Positions 1-8,597 of a stretch of 64,000 bases of DNA are shown here, in pieces. Source of the DNA: Streptococcus timonensis. Its GTDB lineage: Bacteria; Bacillota; Bacilli; Lactobacillales; Streptococcaceae. The stretch is taken from positions 627,501 through 691,500 of the forward strand of contig NZ_FMIX01000004.1 in the NCBI RefSeq assembly GCF_900095845.1, in the 5' to 3' direction. The notes beneath the pieces were generated by a model that had not been told where the DNA came from, searched no databases, and saw only the letters and a program-made list of their open reading frames with translations. Position numbers and translations under genes: made by a program. Positions within the stretch are counted from its first letter, which is position 1. Each line of letters begins with the position of its first letter.

Positions 1-1
1 T

Positions 2-508
2 ATGGAAATCACGCAGTTCACATACTTCCAACAAGTCGGTGGTTTGCCAACTGGTCCTGTTACTGCTGAGGTAACCTATGGGCTAGAACGTTTGACTTCC
101 TACATCCAGGAAGTAGATTCTGTTTATGATATCGAATGGGCTCCAGGAGTTAAATATGGAGAAATCTTCCTTCAACCAGAATACGAACACTCAAAATACA
201 GCTTTGAAGTTTCTGACCAAGATATGCTTCTTGAAAACTTCGAAAAATTTGAAAAAGAAGCAGGACGTGCTTTGGAGTTGGGTCTGGTTCACCCTGCCTA
301 TGACTATGTTTTGAAATGTTCACATACTTTTAACTTGCTAGATGCTCGTGGAGCAGTATCCGTTACAGAACGTGCCGGTTACATTGCTCGCATCCGTAAC
401 CTGGCCCGTGTCGTAGCTAAGACCTTCGTTGCAGAACGTAAGAAACTCGGCTACCCACTTCTTGACGAAGCTACACGCGCAAAACTTCTAGCAGAAGAGG
501 AAGAATAG
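2..508 (+). CDS. glyQ: Glycine--tRNA ligase alpha subunit, C-terminal part
   Basis: This is the 3' part of the alpha chain of the heterotetrameric bacterial glycyl-tRNA synthetase, which carries the class II catalytic core and charges tRNA-Gly in the cytoplasm. The reading frame is already open at the window edge, and its first visible residues ([14 protein letters not shown]) lie inside the family's conserved catalytic region, so the methionine at position 2 is internal and the true start is upstream. The visible 168 residues end in a charged helix (LLAEEEE), as usual for the family. The beta subunit follows after an unusually long, structured gap. Identity is secure; only the N-terminus is missing. 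Confidence 0.96.
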   Translation: MEITQFTYFQQVGGLPTGPVTAEVTYGLERLTSYIQEVDSVYDIEWAPGVKYGEIFLQPEYEHSKYSFEVSDQDMLLENFEKFEKEAGRALELGLVHPAYDYVLKCSHTFNLLDARGAVSVTERAGYIARIRNLARVVAKTFVAERKKLGYPLLDEATRAKLLAEEEE

Positions 509-559
509 ACAGAATTACAGGAATAAATGACTGAAAGTCGACCGTAGGTCGCTAAATAA

Positions 560-690
560 AACAAGACCTCTGTAGTGAAAGTCGGATAAGAAGTTTCTTA
601 TCCGACTGGGGAACTGACTAGACTTAAGGCTTGACAGTTAGCAATGAAACCGAAGGTTTGCTTGCGTCCCCCACTACTAAAGGTCTTGTT
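560..690. other. Structured intergenic element with near-perfect terminal inverted repeats, between glyQ and glyS
   Basis: An 18-base left arm (AACAAGACCTCTGTAGTG, 560-577) and a 19-base right arm (672-690) are near-complementary and would close a 131-base structure. Inside are a 13-bp perfect hairpin (about 580-607, stem AGTCGGATAAGAA), a GGGGA/TCCCC pairing (608-612 with 667-671), an AACTG/CAGTT pair and an AAACC-GAA-GGTTT hairpin. A further small CGACC-GTA-GGTCG hairpin lies just upstream (539-551). There is no T-run after the right arm, so this is not an ordinary terminator. It could be a MITE-like repeat or a structured RNA in the glyQS transcript. I do not recognise it as BOX or RUP. 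Confidence 0.6.
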
Positions 691-720
691 GAAGAACATT
701 AATTGTGTAAAGGAAGAAAC

Positions 721-2757
721 ATGACAAAAAACTTATTAGTAGAACTAGGACTCGAAGAGTTACCAGCCTACGTTGTCACACCAAGTGAAAAACAACTGGG
801 TGAAAAAATGGCAGCCTTCTTGGATGACAACCGCCTTTCATATGAAGGGATTCAAACATTTTCAACTCCTAGACGTTTAGCAGTCCGGGTACTTGGATTG
901 GCAGACCAGCAGACTGATTTGACTGAAGATTTTAAAGGACCTTCTAAGAAAATTGCTTTGGATGCAGAAGGAAACTTTTCTAAAGCAGCAGAAGGGTTTG
1001 TTCGTGGAAAAGGATTGACTGTAGAAGATATCGAATTCCGTGAAATTAAAGGGGAAGAATATGTTTATGTAACGAAACATGAAGCAGGAAAGCCAGCTAA
1101 GGATGTTTTGGTAGGTGTCGCAGATGTTTTAGCTGGCTTAACATTCCCAGTTAGCATGCATTGGGCAAATAACAGTTTTGAATATATCCGTCCAGTGCAT
1201 ACATTGATAGTCCTATTGGATGAAGAAGCTCTTGATTTGGATTTCTTGGATATTCACTCTGGACGAGTTAGCCGTGGACATCGTTTCTTGGGTCACGATG
1301 TAGAAATTCAGCATGCAGATACTTATGAGAGTGACTTACGAAAGGTATTTGTTATTGCAGATAGCACTGAGCGTGAAAATATGATTCGTGAGCAGATCAA
1401 GACTATTGAAGCAGAAGAAGGAGTTAAAGTTCAAATTGAGGAAGGACTTTTAAACGAAGTCTTAAACTTGGTCGAATATCCAACTGCTTTTATAGGTAAT
1501 TTTGATCCTAAGTACTTAGAAGTTCCAGAAGAAGTTTTGGTTACTTCAATGGAAACTCATCAACGTTATTTTGTTGTCCGTGATCTTGATGGAAACCTAA
1601 GACCAAACTTCATTTCAGTTCGTAACGGAAATGCTGAACACTTGGGAAATGTCATTCGAGGAAATGAGAAAGTCTTGGTTGCCCGTTTGGAAGATGGAGA
1701 ATTCTTCTGGCGTGAAGACCAAAAACTCAAGATTGAAGATTTAGTTGCTAAACTTTCACATGTTACCTTCCATGAAAAGATTGGTTCTCTTCGTGAACAC
1801 ATGATTCGTACAGGGCAGATTGCTATCCTGCTAGCAGAAAAAGCTGGTTTATCAGTTGATGAATCTATTGATCTTGCTCGTGCTGCTGCCATTTATAAGT
1901 TTGACCTCTTGACTGGTATGGTCGGTGAGTTTGATGAATTGCAAGGAATCATGGGTGAGAAGTATGCTCTTCTTGCAGGTGAAAATGCTGCAGTGGCGCA
2001 AGCTATTCGAGAGCACTATCTTCCAGATTCAGCTGACGGAGTTCTTCCTGAATCTAAAGTTGGAGCAATTCTTGCACTAGCCGATAAATTAGATACTCTC
2101 TTATCTTTCTTCTCTGTTGGTTTGATTCCATCTGGTTCAAACGACCCTTATGCCCTTCGTCGTGCAACACAAGGGATTGTTCGAATCTTAGAGGACTTCG
2201 GTTGGCATATTCCAATGGACGAGTTGATTGCGAGTCTTTATGCTTTATCGTTTGATAGTTTAACTTACGATAACCAAGAAGAGGTACTTAACTTCATCAA
2301 AGCTCGTGTTGATAAGATGATGGGTTCTACTGCAAAAGATATTAAAGAAGCTGTTCTGGCAAGTTCAAACTTTGTTGTTTCTGATATGATTGCAGCCGCA
2401 GAAGCTCTTTCAGAAGCTGCGAAAACTGAAGATTACAAATCATCAGTTGAGTCATTATCTCGTGCCTTTAACCTAGCAGAAAAGGCAGAAGGTTCAGTCA
2501 AAGTTGATGCAAGTCTCTTTGAAAATGACCAGGAAAAAGAATTAGCTCAAGCAGTAGAAAAACTTGAATTGAAAGGTTCAGCAAGTGATAAATTAGATCA
2601 ACTATTTGGTCTTAGCCCAGTTATTGATGCTTTCTTTGATAACACTATGGTTATGGCTGAAGATCAGAAGGTTAAGAATAATCGTTTGGCTATTCTAGCT
2701 GAACTTGTCAATAAAGCAAAAACAGTGGCTGCTTTTAATCTTCTTAATACAAAATAG
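721..2757 (+). CDS. glyS: Glycine--tRNA ligase beta subunit
   Basis: Beta chain of glycyl-tRNA synthetase, 678 residues, the normal size for streptococci. It binds tRNA-Gly and is needed, with GlyQ, for aminoacylation. The N-terminus ([13 protein letters not shown]) and the internal stretch around [11 protein letters not shown] match the family, and an HD-like region and a C-terminal anticodon-binding domain follow. A TTG at 703 in the same frame is possible, but AAGGAAG directly precedes the ATG at 721, which decides the start. It is co-directional with glyQ, with the structured element between them. Confidence 0.97.
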   Translation: MTKNLLVELGLEELPAYVVTPSEKQLGEKMAAFLDDNRLSYEGIQTFSTPRRLAVRVLGLADQQTDLTEDFKGPSKKIALDAEGNFSKAAEGFVRGKGLTVEDIEFREIKGEEYVYVTKHEAGKPAKDVLVGVADVLAGLTFPVSMHWANNSFEYIRPVHTLIVLLDEEALDLDFLDIHSGRVSRGHRFLGHDVEIQHADTYESDLRKVFVIADSTERENMIREQIKTIEAEEGVKVQIEEGLLNEVLNLVEYPTAFIGNFDPKYLEVPEEVLVTSMETHQRYFVVRDLDGNLRPNFISVRNGNAEHLGNVIRGNEKVLVARLEDGEFFWREDQKLKIEDLVAKLSHVTFHEKIGSLREHMIRTGQIAILLAEKAGLSVDESIDLARAAAIYKFDLLTGMVGEFDELQGIMGEKYALLAGENAAVAQAIREHYLPDSADGVLPESKVGAILALADKLDTLLSFFSVGLIPSGSNDPYALRRATQGIVRILEDFGWHIPMDELIASLYALSFDSLTYDNQEEVLNFIKARVDKMMGSTAKDIKEAVLASSNFVVSDMIAAAEALSEAAKTEDYKSSVESLSRAFNLAEKAEGSVKVDASLFENDQEKELAQAVEKLELKGSASDKLDQLFGLSPVIDAFFDNTMVMAEDQKVKNNRLAILAELVNKAKTVAAFNLLNTK

Positions 2758-2786
2758 TAATTGAAAAGTAGATTGGAGATCCAAAT

Positions 2787-3044
2787 ATGACACCAGAAAA
2801 AATCGCTCGTATTAATGAGCTTGCTAGAAAGAAAAAAACAGAAGGCTTGACTGCGGAAGAAAAAGTAGAACAAGCCAAACTTCGTGAAGAATACATCGAA
2901 GGTTATCGTCGTGCAGTTCGTCATCACGTTGAAGGAATCAAAGTGGTGGATGAAGAGGGTAATGATGTCACTCCAGAAAAACTTCGTCAGGTCCAACGTG
3001 AAAAAGGTTTGCACGGAAGAAGTTTGGATGATCCGAATTCTTAG
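2787..3044 (+). CDS. DUF896 (YnzC/UPF0291) family small protein
   Basis: 85-residue soluble protein of the DUF896 family. The conserved N-terminus ([18 protein letters not shown]) and the basic middle ([20 protein letters not shown]) form the family's helix-turn-helix-like hairpin. The cellular role is not known; the Bacillus subtilis relative YnzC is linked to the SOS-regulated yneA operon only by position. An ATG preceded by GGAGAT supports the start. It follows glyS by 29 bases and probably shares its transcript, which ends at the strong terminator just after this gene. Confidence 0.9.
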   Translation: MTPEKIARINELARKKKTEGLTAEEKVEQAKLREEYIEGYRRAVRHHVEGIKVVDEEGNDVTPEKLRQVQREKGLHGRSLDDPNS

Positions 3045-3048
3045 ATTG

Positions 3049-3083
3049 AAAAACTCGGTTAGATTTATCTAACCGAGTTTTTA
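3049..3083 (+). terminator. Rho-independent terminator after DUF896 gene
   Basis: A perfect stem, AAACTCGGTTAGA with TCTAACCGAGTTT, around a short TTTA loop and followed by T residues. It ends the glyQS-DUF896 transcript. The stem is also flanked by A residues, so it could act on the opposite strand below the minus-strand gene ending at 3119. Confidence 0.9.
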
Positions 3084-3118
3084 TGTAAAGATGAAGCTAA
3101 ATGTAGTTGACAATATAA

Positions 3119-4327
3119 CTATTTGCTTGCTCCAGAAGTTGCGTCTGCACTATTATTAGAAGATTCAGCTCCGCTACCATGGTTTGTTGATGGGGGAACA
3201 GATCCGTTACCAGCGACTAGCCGTTGACCAGTTTCTTGTAGGTACCAGTCAAGCCATGGTTGGAAATTAAATACGATTTCGTTAATTCCTGCATATGATC
3301 CGTCAGGATAGTACATAGCTTGGTAGTTGTGAGTATTAATGACACCAGCTGGAGAACCTGGAACAATGGTACGTACGTATTCTTGGTTTCCATTGCGAAG
3401 TGTACCGATAACCCACTCTACATTTTTCATACGTGCGGGTGGTAGTGAACCATGGATTGTTGACATTCGGCCACCTGATTGGGAAGGAACTCGCTTCGCA
3501 AACATAGTATTAGGGTCTTGATGAACATTGTTGTAGTAAAGGAATTGGTTGTTATCATCAGCATATGTCAATTCGAAAGGCATAGCTTTCAAGAACATAT
3601 CAATTTGGTTTACTGTAAGAATACCATGGTCAAGTTTGACGTATGTATCACCTGAAACAGCACCTGTAATTTCTGCAACTTTTTCTACCCATTCTGGATC
3701 ATCTGGGTCAACTTCTGTGATAGTTGTGGCAATTGGTTTTCCACAATCCAAGTCTTCTGGTTCAATTGGTTTTGGTTTTTTCAATTTTGAAACGACTCCT
3801 ACGTATTTGACAAAATTATCCAAGCAAGTTTCGAGGAATTTTACAGTTCCTTCGTTGGTGATGTTTCCATCGTTATCGAAAGCTTCTTTAGCTTTTCCAA
3901 GAAGGAATTCATTTCCTGGTAATGTGTATGCATTTACTCCTGGTGCATCTAGAATCTTTCGTAGATGAACTTGGGCACGTGAAGTACCTTGGTCGTAGTA
4001 TGATGCTCCCACAATCATAACAGGTTTGTTTTCAAATGGATGAACTTCGTATGAAAGCCATTCAAGGACTGACTTAAGTGAAGCAGAAATAGTGTGGTTG
4101 TGCTCAGGAGTGGCGATGATGACACCATCAGCACGTGTAATCTTGTTATACAAGAAACGCAATTGGAAACTTTCATCCCATTTTTCGTCTTGGTTAAACA
4201 TTGGAACTTCATCGATTTCCAAAACTTCTAGTTCAAATTTAAATTTAAACTGACGGCGGATGAACTCCAAGAGTTTGCGGTTATATGATTGATCGTAGTT
4301 TGATCCAACAAGTCCAACAAATTTCAT
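3119..4327 (-). CDS. NADPH-dependent FMN reductase fused to a PAS_10-like domain with a C-terminal flavinylation-type tail
   Basis: 402 residues. The first ~185 are a flavodoxin-fold NADPH-dependent FMN reductase domain: N-terminal GLVGSNYDQSYNRKLL phosphate-binding loop, ATPEHNHTISASLKS and GASYYDQGTSRAQ. A linker (about 185-225) leads to a domain (about 230-370) resembling PAS_10 of DUF438 proteins (FELTYADDNNQFLYYN, IHGSLPPARMKNVEWV, TLRNG). The last ~30 residues are low-complexity, rich in S, N and G, and end D395-A-T-S-G-A-S401-K. That matches the D-x-x-(S/T)-G-A-(S/T) motif on which ApbE attaches FMN covalently. It is likely an operon with the second reductase and apbE just upstream. 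Reductase family is confident; the PAS assignment and flavinylation are inference. Confidence 0.82.
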   Translation of the reverse strand: MKFVGLVGSNYDQSYNRKLLEFIRRQFKFKFELEVLEIDEVPMFNQDEKWDESFQLRFLYNKITRADGVIIATPEHNHTISASLKSVLEWLSYEVHPFENKPVMIVGASYYDQGTSRAQVHLRKILDAPGVNAYTLPGNEFLLGKAKEAFDNDGNITNEGTVKFLETCLDNFVKYVGVVSKLKKPKPIEPEDLDCGKPIATTITEVDPDDPEWVEKVAEITGAVSGDTYVKLDHGILTVNQIDMFLKAMPFELTYADDNNQFLYYNNVHQDPNTMFAKRVPSQSGGRMSTIHGSLPPARMKNVEWVIGTLRNGNQEYVRTIVPGSPAGVINTHNYQAMYYPDGSYAGINEIVFNFQPWLDWYLQETGQRLVAGNGSVPPSTNHGSGAESSNNSADATSGASK

Positions 4328-4344
4328 TCTTTCGATCTCCTATC

Positions 4345-4950
4345 TTACAAATTTTCCCAATCAAAATCCTCAGCATCTTTGCGAAGAAGCTCTTGTGCGT
4401 TACGCAATTTCTCAGTAACTTTAACAAAGATACGGAAGTCATCAAAGATGGCATCCAATTTCTTGATGACATCAAGATCTACCAAGTCACCATTTTGATC
4501 AAATGCTTGAAGAGAATGAGAAAGCAAGAATTCATCAGGGAGAACATTTGCTTTAATCTCAGGTGCATTCAAAATTTGACGAAGTTGCAATTGAGCACGT
4601 GATGAACCGAGTGTACCATATGAAGCACCTGTAATCATAATTGGTTTGTTCAAAAGTGGGAATACTCCGTAAGAAATCCAAGCTAGGGCGCTCATAAGAA
4701 CAGCTGGAATTGAGTGGTCGTATTCTGGTGTACCGATGATAACACCATCAGCTGCTTCGATTTTAGCTACGATTTCCATAGCTTCAGCTGGAATTTGTTT
4801 GTCGGCTGGTTTGTTAAATACAGGTAGATCCTTAATTTCTACCAATTCGATTTCTGCTTTATCAGCAAAGTGTTTCTGCATATATTGAAGCAGTTGACGG
4901 TTTGTGGAACGTTTTGAGTTAGTTCCTACAATAGCAATAAGTTTAAGCAT
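4345..4950 (-). CDS. NADPH-dependent FMN reductase family protein
   Basis: 201-residue single-domain member of the NADPH-dependent FMN reductase family (flavodoxin fold). Motifs shared with the 402-residue neighbour are the N-terminal IVGTNSKRSTNRQLLQ loop, GTPEYDHSIPAVLMS and GASYGTLGSSRAQLQLR. It would reduce a flavin or flavoprotein with NAD(P)H in the cytoplasm. An in-frame ATG at 4974 lies upstream, but AGAAAGGAAAG sits just before the ATG at 4950, so the shorter form is chosen. It lies between apbE and the PAS-fused reductase, 17 bases from the latter, and looks like a duplicated partner of it. No flavinylation tail is present here. Confidence 0.88.
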   Translation of the reverse strand: MLKLIAIVGTNSKRSTNRQLLQYMQKHFADKAEIELVEIKDLPVFNKPADKQIPAEAMEIVAKIEAADGVIIGTPEYDHSIPAVLMSALAWISYGVFPLLNKPIMITGASYGTLGSSRAQLQLRQILNAPEIKANVLPDEFLLSHSLQAFDQNGDLVDLDVIKKLDAIFDDFRIFVKVTEKLRNAQELLRKDAEDFDWENL

Positions 4951-4984
4951 GGGCTTTCCTTTCTCTTTTTTCATTATTAATAAT

Positions 4985-5905
4985 TTATCGTTGGATACCA
5001 GATGAACAAGCTAGGTGTCCATCTTTGTCAATGAGGATGGCTTCTATACCTTCAATATTTTCGACTTGCCACATAATAGAAGCGCTACGTTCGCCAAATA
5101 ATCGTGTGGTCCATATCTCACCGTCAACTGAACGGTCAGATATTATGGTTAAACTCGCTAAATCCGTTTCGATCGGATAGCCAGTTTCACTATCAAAAAT
5201 GTGATGATAATTCTTTCCATTAATTTCAAGGTGCCGTTCATAAATACCCGAAGTAACAACTGATTTCCCAGTAACTGATAAGGTCATCAGGTGAGTACCA
5301 CGTGTATGAGTTGGATCTTGAATGCCGATTTGCCAAGGTTGACCGCTTTTTGCCTGGTTATTACCAATTGTGAGGATGTTTCCTCCAAGATTGATAAGAG
5401 CAGAAGTAACGCCATTCTCTTTCAAGAATGTGGCAACCTTATCCGCGCTATAGCCCTTTGCTAAACACCCTAAGTCAATTTTCATTCCCTTTTTTTCTAG
5501 GAAGACCGTAGAATTGACTGAATCGAGTTTAATAAAATGAGGGTCTATTAATGGTAAGGCTGAAGCAATTTCTTCAGGGCTTGCAACCTTTGCATCGGAA
5601 AAACCAATACGCCAGGTTTGAACCAAAGGCCCTATACTAATATTGAGATGACTTTTAGGTGCTAGACTGTGTTTTAGACCTAATGAAATCAGTTCAAACA
5701 AATCAGGGTGGACTTTAACAGGGGCAATACCTGCCTGATAGTTAATTTCCATTAATTCTGACTCAGTACTGTTAGCATTGAAGCGAAATTCAAGTTCCTT
5801 GAGCAAAACAAAAGCTTGACGGAGAAGATTATCGGCTTGTTCATGTACTAAGGAGATAGTAATCGTAGCTCCCATTAATCGCTCAGATGATGAACTGAGA
5901 GACAA
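4985..5905 (-). CDS. apbE: FAD:protein FMN transferase, cytoplasmic form
   Basis: ApbE-family flavin transferase, which moves FMN from FAD onto a Ser/Thr of target proteins using Mg2+. About 306 residues. Family landmarks are SERLMGATITISL at the N-terminus, DLGCLAKGYSADKV, ALINLGGNI, HHIFDSETGYPI and a C-terminal DGEIWTT metal-site segment. There is no signal peptide or lipobox, unlike the secreted Ftp-type ApbE, so the target should be cytoplasmic; the adjacent reductase with a D-x-x-S-G-A-S tail is the obvious candidate. No ATG is available near the start: AAGGGAG precedes a TTG at 5905, chosen here, and another TTG at 5923 extends the frame by six codons. It is probably the first gene of the minus-strand operon. 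Confidence 0.9.
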   Translation of the reverse strand: MSLSSSSERLMGATITISLVHEQADNLLRQAFVLLKELEFRFNANSTESELMEINYQAGIAPVKVHPDLFELISLGLKHSLAPKSHLNISIGPLVQTWRIGFSDAKVASPEEIASALPLIDPHFIKLDSVNSTVFLEKKGMKIDLGCLAKGYSADKVATFLKENGVTSALINLGGNILTIGNNQAKSGQPWQIGIQDPTHTRGTHLMTLSVTGKSVVTSGIYERHLEINGKNYHHIFDSETGYPIETDLASLTIISDRSVDGEIWTTRLFGERSASIMWQVENIEGIEAILIDKDGHLACSSGIQR

Positions 5906-6156
5906 AGAATCAACTCCCTTCAAATCACTCGGAAATAGCTACAAATCTTGAATTAATAAGAAATTTAAAATTTATAATTTATTTCCATATAAATAGAATA
6001 TCATAAAGTCAGCGTTTTCACAAATTATTTTTTACAAAAAGTCAAGAAAAATGCTCAAAATAATAATTATTAAAAATTAGATAGTAAATAAGTTTTAATT
6101 ATAATAGATTAATTTTTTATTTATAGTCAAAATTAAGCAATTTCAAACAAAAAAAC
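5906..6156. other. AT-rich divergent intergenic region, apbE / nox
   Basis: About 250 very AT-rich bases between the apbE operon and nox. Besides the nox promoter and cre site listed separately, it must hold the minus-strand promoter of apbE, but I could not place one with good spacing. An ATTATA at 6098-6103 (minus-strand TATAAT) is the best -10 candidate, with no convincing -35. Confidence 0.5.
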
Positions 6157-6185
6157 TTGTAAACGCTAACAGAAAGTGTTATAAT
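6157..6185 (+). promoter_or_regulatory. nox promoter overlapped by a CcpA cre site
   Basis: TTGTAA (6157-6162), a 17-base spacer and TATAAT (6180-6185) form a good sigma-A promoter. TGTAAACGCTAACA at 6158-6171 matches the CcpA operator consensus TGWAANCGNTNWCA in all fixed positions and covers the -35 box. That placement predicts control of NADH oxidase by CcpA; repression in glucose is the simplest reading. Confidence 0.82.
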
Positions 6186-6220
6186 ATCAAGGAAAAAAAA
6201 ATAAAGGTAGGATTTATCTT

Positions 6221-7600
6221 ATGAGTAAAATCGTAGTTGTGGGTGCTAACCACGCTGGAACTGCATGTATCAACACTATGTTGGACAACTTTGGAAACGA
6301 AAACGAAATCGTTGTATTTGACCAAAACTCAAATATCTCATTCCTTGGATGTGGAATGGCACTTTGGATTGGTGAGCAAATCGACGGTGCTGAAGGCTTG
6401 TTCTATTCTGATAAAGAAAAGCTTGAAGCTAAAGGTGCGAAAGTTTACATGAACTCACCTGTACTTTCAATCGACTACGATAACAAAGTTGTTACCGCAG
6501 AAGTTGAAGGAAAAGAACACAAAGAATCATACGATAAGTTGATCTTCGCTACTGGTTCTACACCAATTTTGCCTCCAATTGAAGGTGTTGAAATTGTTAA
6601 AGGAAACCGTGAATTCAAGACTACTCTTGAAAACGTACAATTTGTGAAGTTGTACCAAAATGCTGAAGAAGTTATCAACAAACTTGCTGATAAGAGCAAA
6701 CACCTTGAGCGTATCGCTGTAGTTGGTGGTGGATACATCGGTGTTGAACTTGCTGAAGCTTTCGAACGTCTTGGAAAAGAAGTTGTGCTTGTTGATATCG
6801 TTGACACAGTATTGAACGGCTACTACGACAAAGACTTCACTCAAATGATGGCTAAAAACTTGGAAGACAACAACATCCGTTTGGCTCTTGGTCAAACTGT
6901 TAAAGCTATCGAAGGTGACGGTAAAGTTGAACGCTTGGTAACTGACAAAGAAACATTTGACGTTGATATGGTTGTTCTTGCAGTTGGTTTCCGTCCAAAC
7001 ACTGCTCTTGCTGACGGTAAGATCGAACTCTTCCGTAACGGTGCTTTCCTTGTTGACAAGAAACAAGAAACATCTATCCCAGGTGTATACGCTGTTGGTG
7101 ACTGTGCAACTGTTTATGACAACGCTCGTAAAGACACTAGCTACATCGCACTTGCTTCAAACGCTGTACGTACTGGTATCGTTGGTGCTTACAACGCTTG
7201 TGGACATGAACTTGAAGGAATCGGTGTTCAAGGATCAAATGGTATCTCAATCTATGGTCTCAACATGGTTTCAACTGGTTTGACACTTGAAAAAGCTAAA
7301 GCTGCTGGTTACAATGCTACTGAAACTGGATTTAACGACCTTCAAAAACCAGAATTTATGAAACATGACAACCATGAAGTAGCTATCAAGATTGTCTTTG
7401 ATAAAGACAGCCGTGAAATCCTTGGTGCTCAAATGGTATCTCGCGATTCAGCAATCGGTATGGCTATCCACATGTTCTCACTTGCTATCCAAGAACATGT
7501 TACAATTGATAAATTGGCATTGACTGACCTATTCTTCTTGCCACACTTCAACAAACCATACAACTACATCACAATGGCAGCATTGTCAGCTGAAAAATAA
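6221..7600 (+). CDS. nox: Water-forming NADH oxidase
   Basis: 459-residue FAD enzyme that reduces O2 to two H2O with two NADH in the cytoplasm, regenerating NAD+ and protecting streptococci in air. It has an N-terminal FAD-binding GANHAGTAC loop, the single redox-active cysteine C44 in [11 protein letters not shown], a second Rossmann fold for NADH ([16 protein letters not shown]), and [12 protein letters not shown] for FAD. The C-terminal dimerisation domain follows. ATG at 6221 has AGGTAGGA upstream. It is monocistronic: own promoter, own terminator. Codon usage is strongly biased to preferred codons, consistent with high expression. It is divergent from the flavin-modifying apbE locus, which fits a shared redox theme. 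Confidence 0.97.
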   Translation: MSKIVVVGANHAGTACINTMLDNFGNENEIVVFDQNSNISFLGCGMALWIGEQIDGAEGLFYSDKEKLEAKGAKVYMNSPVLSIDYDNKVVTAEVEGKEHKESYDKLIFATGSTPILPPIEGVEIVKGNREFKTTLENVQFVKLYQNAEEVINKLADKSKHLERIAVVGGGYIGVELAEAFERLGKEVVLVDIVDTVLNGYYDKDFTQMMAKNLEDNNIRLALGQTVKAIEGDGKVERLVTDKETFDVDMVVLAVGFRPNTALADGKIELFRNGAFLVDKKQETSIPGVYAVGDCATVYDNARKDTSYIALASNAVRTGIVGAYNACGHELEGIGVQGSNGISIYGLNMVSTGLTLEKAKAAGYNATETGFNDLQKPEFMKHDNHEVAIKIVFDKDSREILGAQMVSRDSAIGMAIHMFSLAIQEHVTIDKLALTDLFFLPHFNKPYNYITMAALSAEK

Positions 7601-7608
7601 TATCTATT

Positions 7609-7638
7609 AAAACAGAAGAGCATGCTCTTCTGTTTTTT
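7609..7638 (+). terminator. Rho-independent terminator after nox
   Basis: The stem ACAGAAGAGC/GCTCTTCTGT is followed by a run of T residues, nine bases after the nox stop codon. Confidence 0.9.
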
Positions 7639-7653
7639 TGTATATTGAAATAA

Positions 7654-7682
7654 AAAAGCAATCCTGTAATGGGATTGCTTTT
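7654..7682 (-). terminator. Rho-independent terminator of the yitT transcript
   Basis: The stem AAAAGCAATCC/GGGATTGCTTTT around a TGTAAT loop gives a T-run when read on the minus strand (complement of TAAAAAAG). It lies about 18 bases beyond the YitT stop codon. Confidence 0.85.
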
Positions 7683-7699
7683 CAGTTCAAATTGCTAGT

Positions 7700-8548
7700 T
7701 TACCTAGGATCAAATGTAAAACCTTCCCCTAGGATTTCATGGGCTTCAGTGATAGTAATAAAGGCCATAGGATCAATGCTGTAAATCATCTCTTTCATCT
7801 TAACCATCTCATTTCTAGCTACGATACAATAGACAATCTTTAAATCGTTTTTACTGTAGTAACCTTGACCTGAAATAAAAGTAACACCACGTCCAAGCTC
7901 GTCATTAATTTTATCAGCTAGTTCCATTGGCTTTTGAGTGATGATCATGAAGCCTTTACCAGCATAACCTCCTTCTCCAATTAAATCGATAACTCGTGAT
8001 ACGATAAAGTCAAATAGAAGAGTATAAGTTACTAGACGGAGGTCTTGAAAAATAATTAAAATCAACATCAGGATTAGGAAGTCTAATCCAAAGAGTAATT
8101 TACCGACTGAAATATTGGTATATTTATTAAGGATTCGAGCAACGATGTCAGTTCCACCTGTAGTTCCACCAGCGTTGAAAATAATTCCTAATCCAACCCC
8201 TAGGAGTACTCCTGATACTAAGGCTACGATAACTAAATCACCTTCAAGATTAAACTGAAGGGGAATCTTCTCAAAGATAGCTAGCCAGACGGATACTGAG
8301 ATGGTTCCTAGAAGACTCGAATATAGAGTCTTTGCTCCAAAAATTTTCCAAGCGAGAATAAAGAGAGGGATGTTAATGATGATGTTCATCAATGAGATAG
8401 GGATATTAAAGAGATAGTAGGTAATCAAGGTAATCCCTGTGGCTCCACCTTCAAATAAATGATGTGGGACTACAAAATATGTAAGTCCGAAGGCAAATAT
8501 AGCAGCACCTAGTATGATAGTCATGATGGACTTAATATGGTTATACAT
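7700..8548 (-). CDS. YitT family membrane protein (DUF161/DUF2179)
   Basis: 282-residue integral membrane protein. The N-terminal ~190 residues contain about five to six hydrophobic segments typical of YitT_membrane proteins (ILGAAIFAFGLTYFVVPH at the start, GVGLGIIFNAGGTTGGTDIV in the middle). The last ~80 residues are the soluble DUF2179 domain (GKGFMIITQKP, GVTFISGQGYYSK). The biochemical role is unknown; annotation as a transporter is not proven. AAAGGAGGT lies upstream of the ATG at 8548. It is transcribed opposite to nox and in the same direction as rqcH, with a short gap. Confidence 0.88.
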   Translation of the reverse strand: MYNHIKSIMTIILGAAIFAFGLTYFVVPHHLFEGGATGITLITYYLFNIPISLMNIIINIPLFILAWKIFGAKTLYSSLLGTISVSVWLAIFEKIPLQFNLEGDLVIVALVSGVLLGVGLGIIFNAGGTTGGTDIVARILNKYTNISVGKLLFGLDFLILMLILIIFQDLRLVTYTLLFDFIVSRVIDLIGEGGYAGKGFMIITQKPMELADKINDELGRGVTFISGQGYYSKNDLKIVYCIVARNEMVKMKEMIYSIDPMAFITITEAHEILGEGFTFDPR

Positions 8549-8597
8549 TCAGAGAAAGACCTCCTTTCTATAGTACTAAAAATTGTAGCATGGAAGC

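Noticed and set aside
703..720. TTG start for glyS at 703
   Set aside because: AAGGAAG lies between it and the ATG at 721, and the family N-terminus begins at 721.
1566..1892. Long open frame antisense to glyS (and similar frames antisense to nox, rnr, pgm)
   Set aside because: They mirror codon usage of strongly expressed genes on the other strand, lack ribosome-binding sites and show no family similarity.
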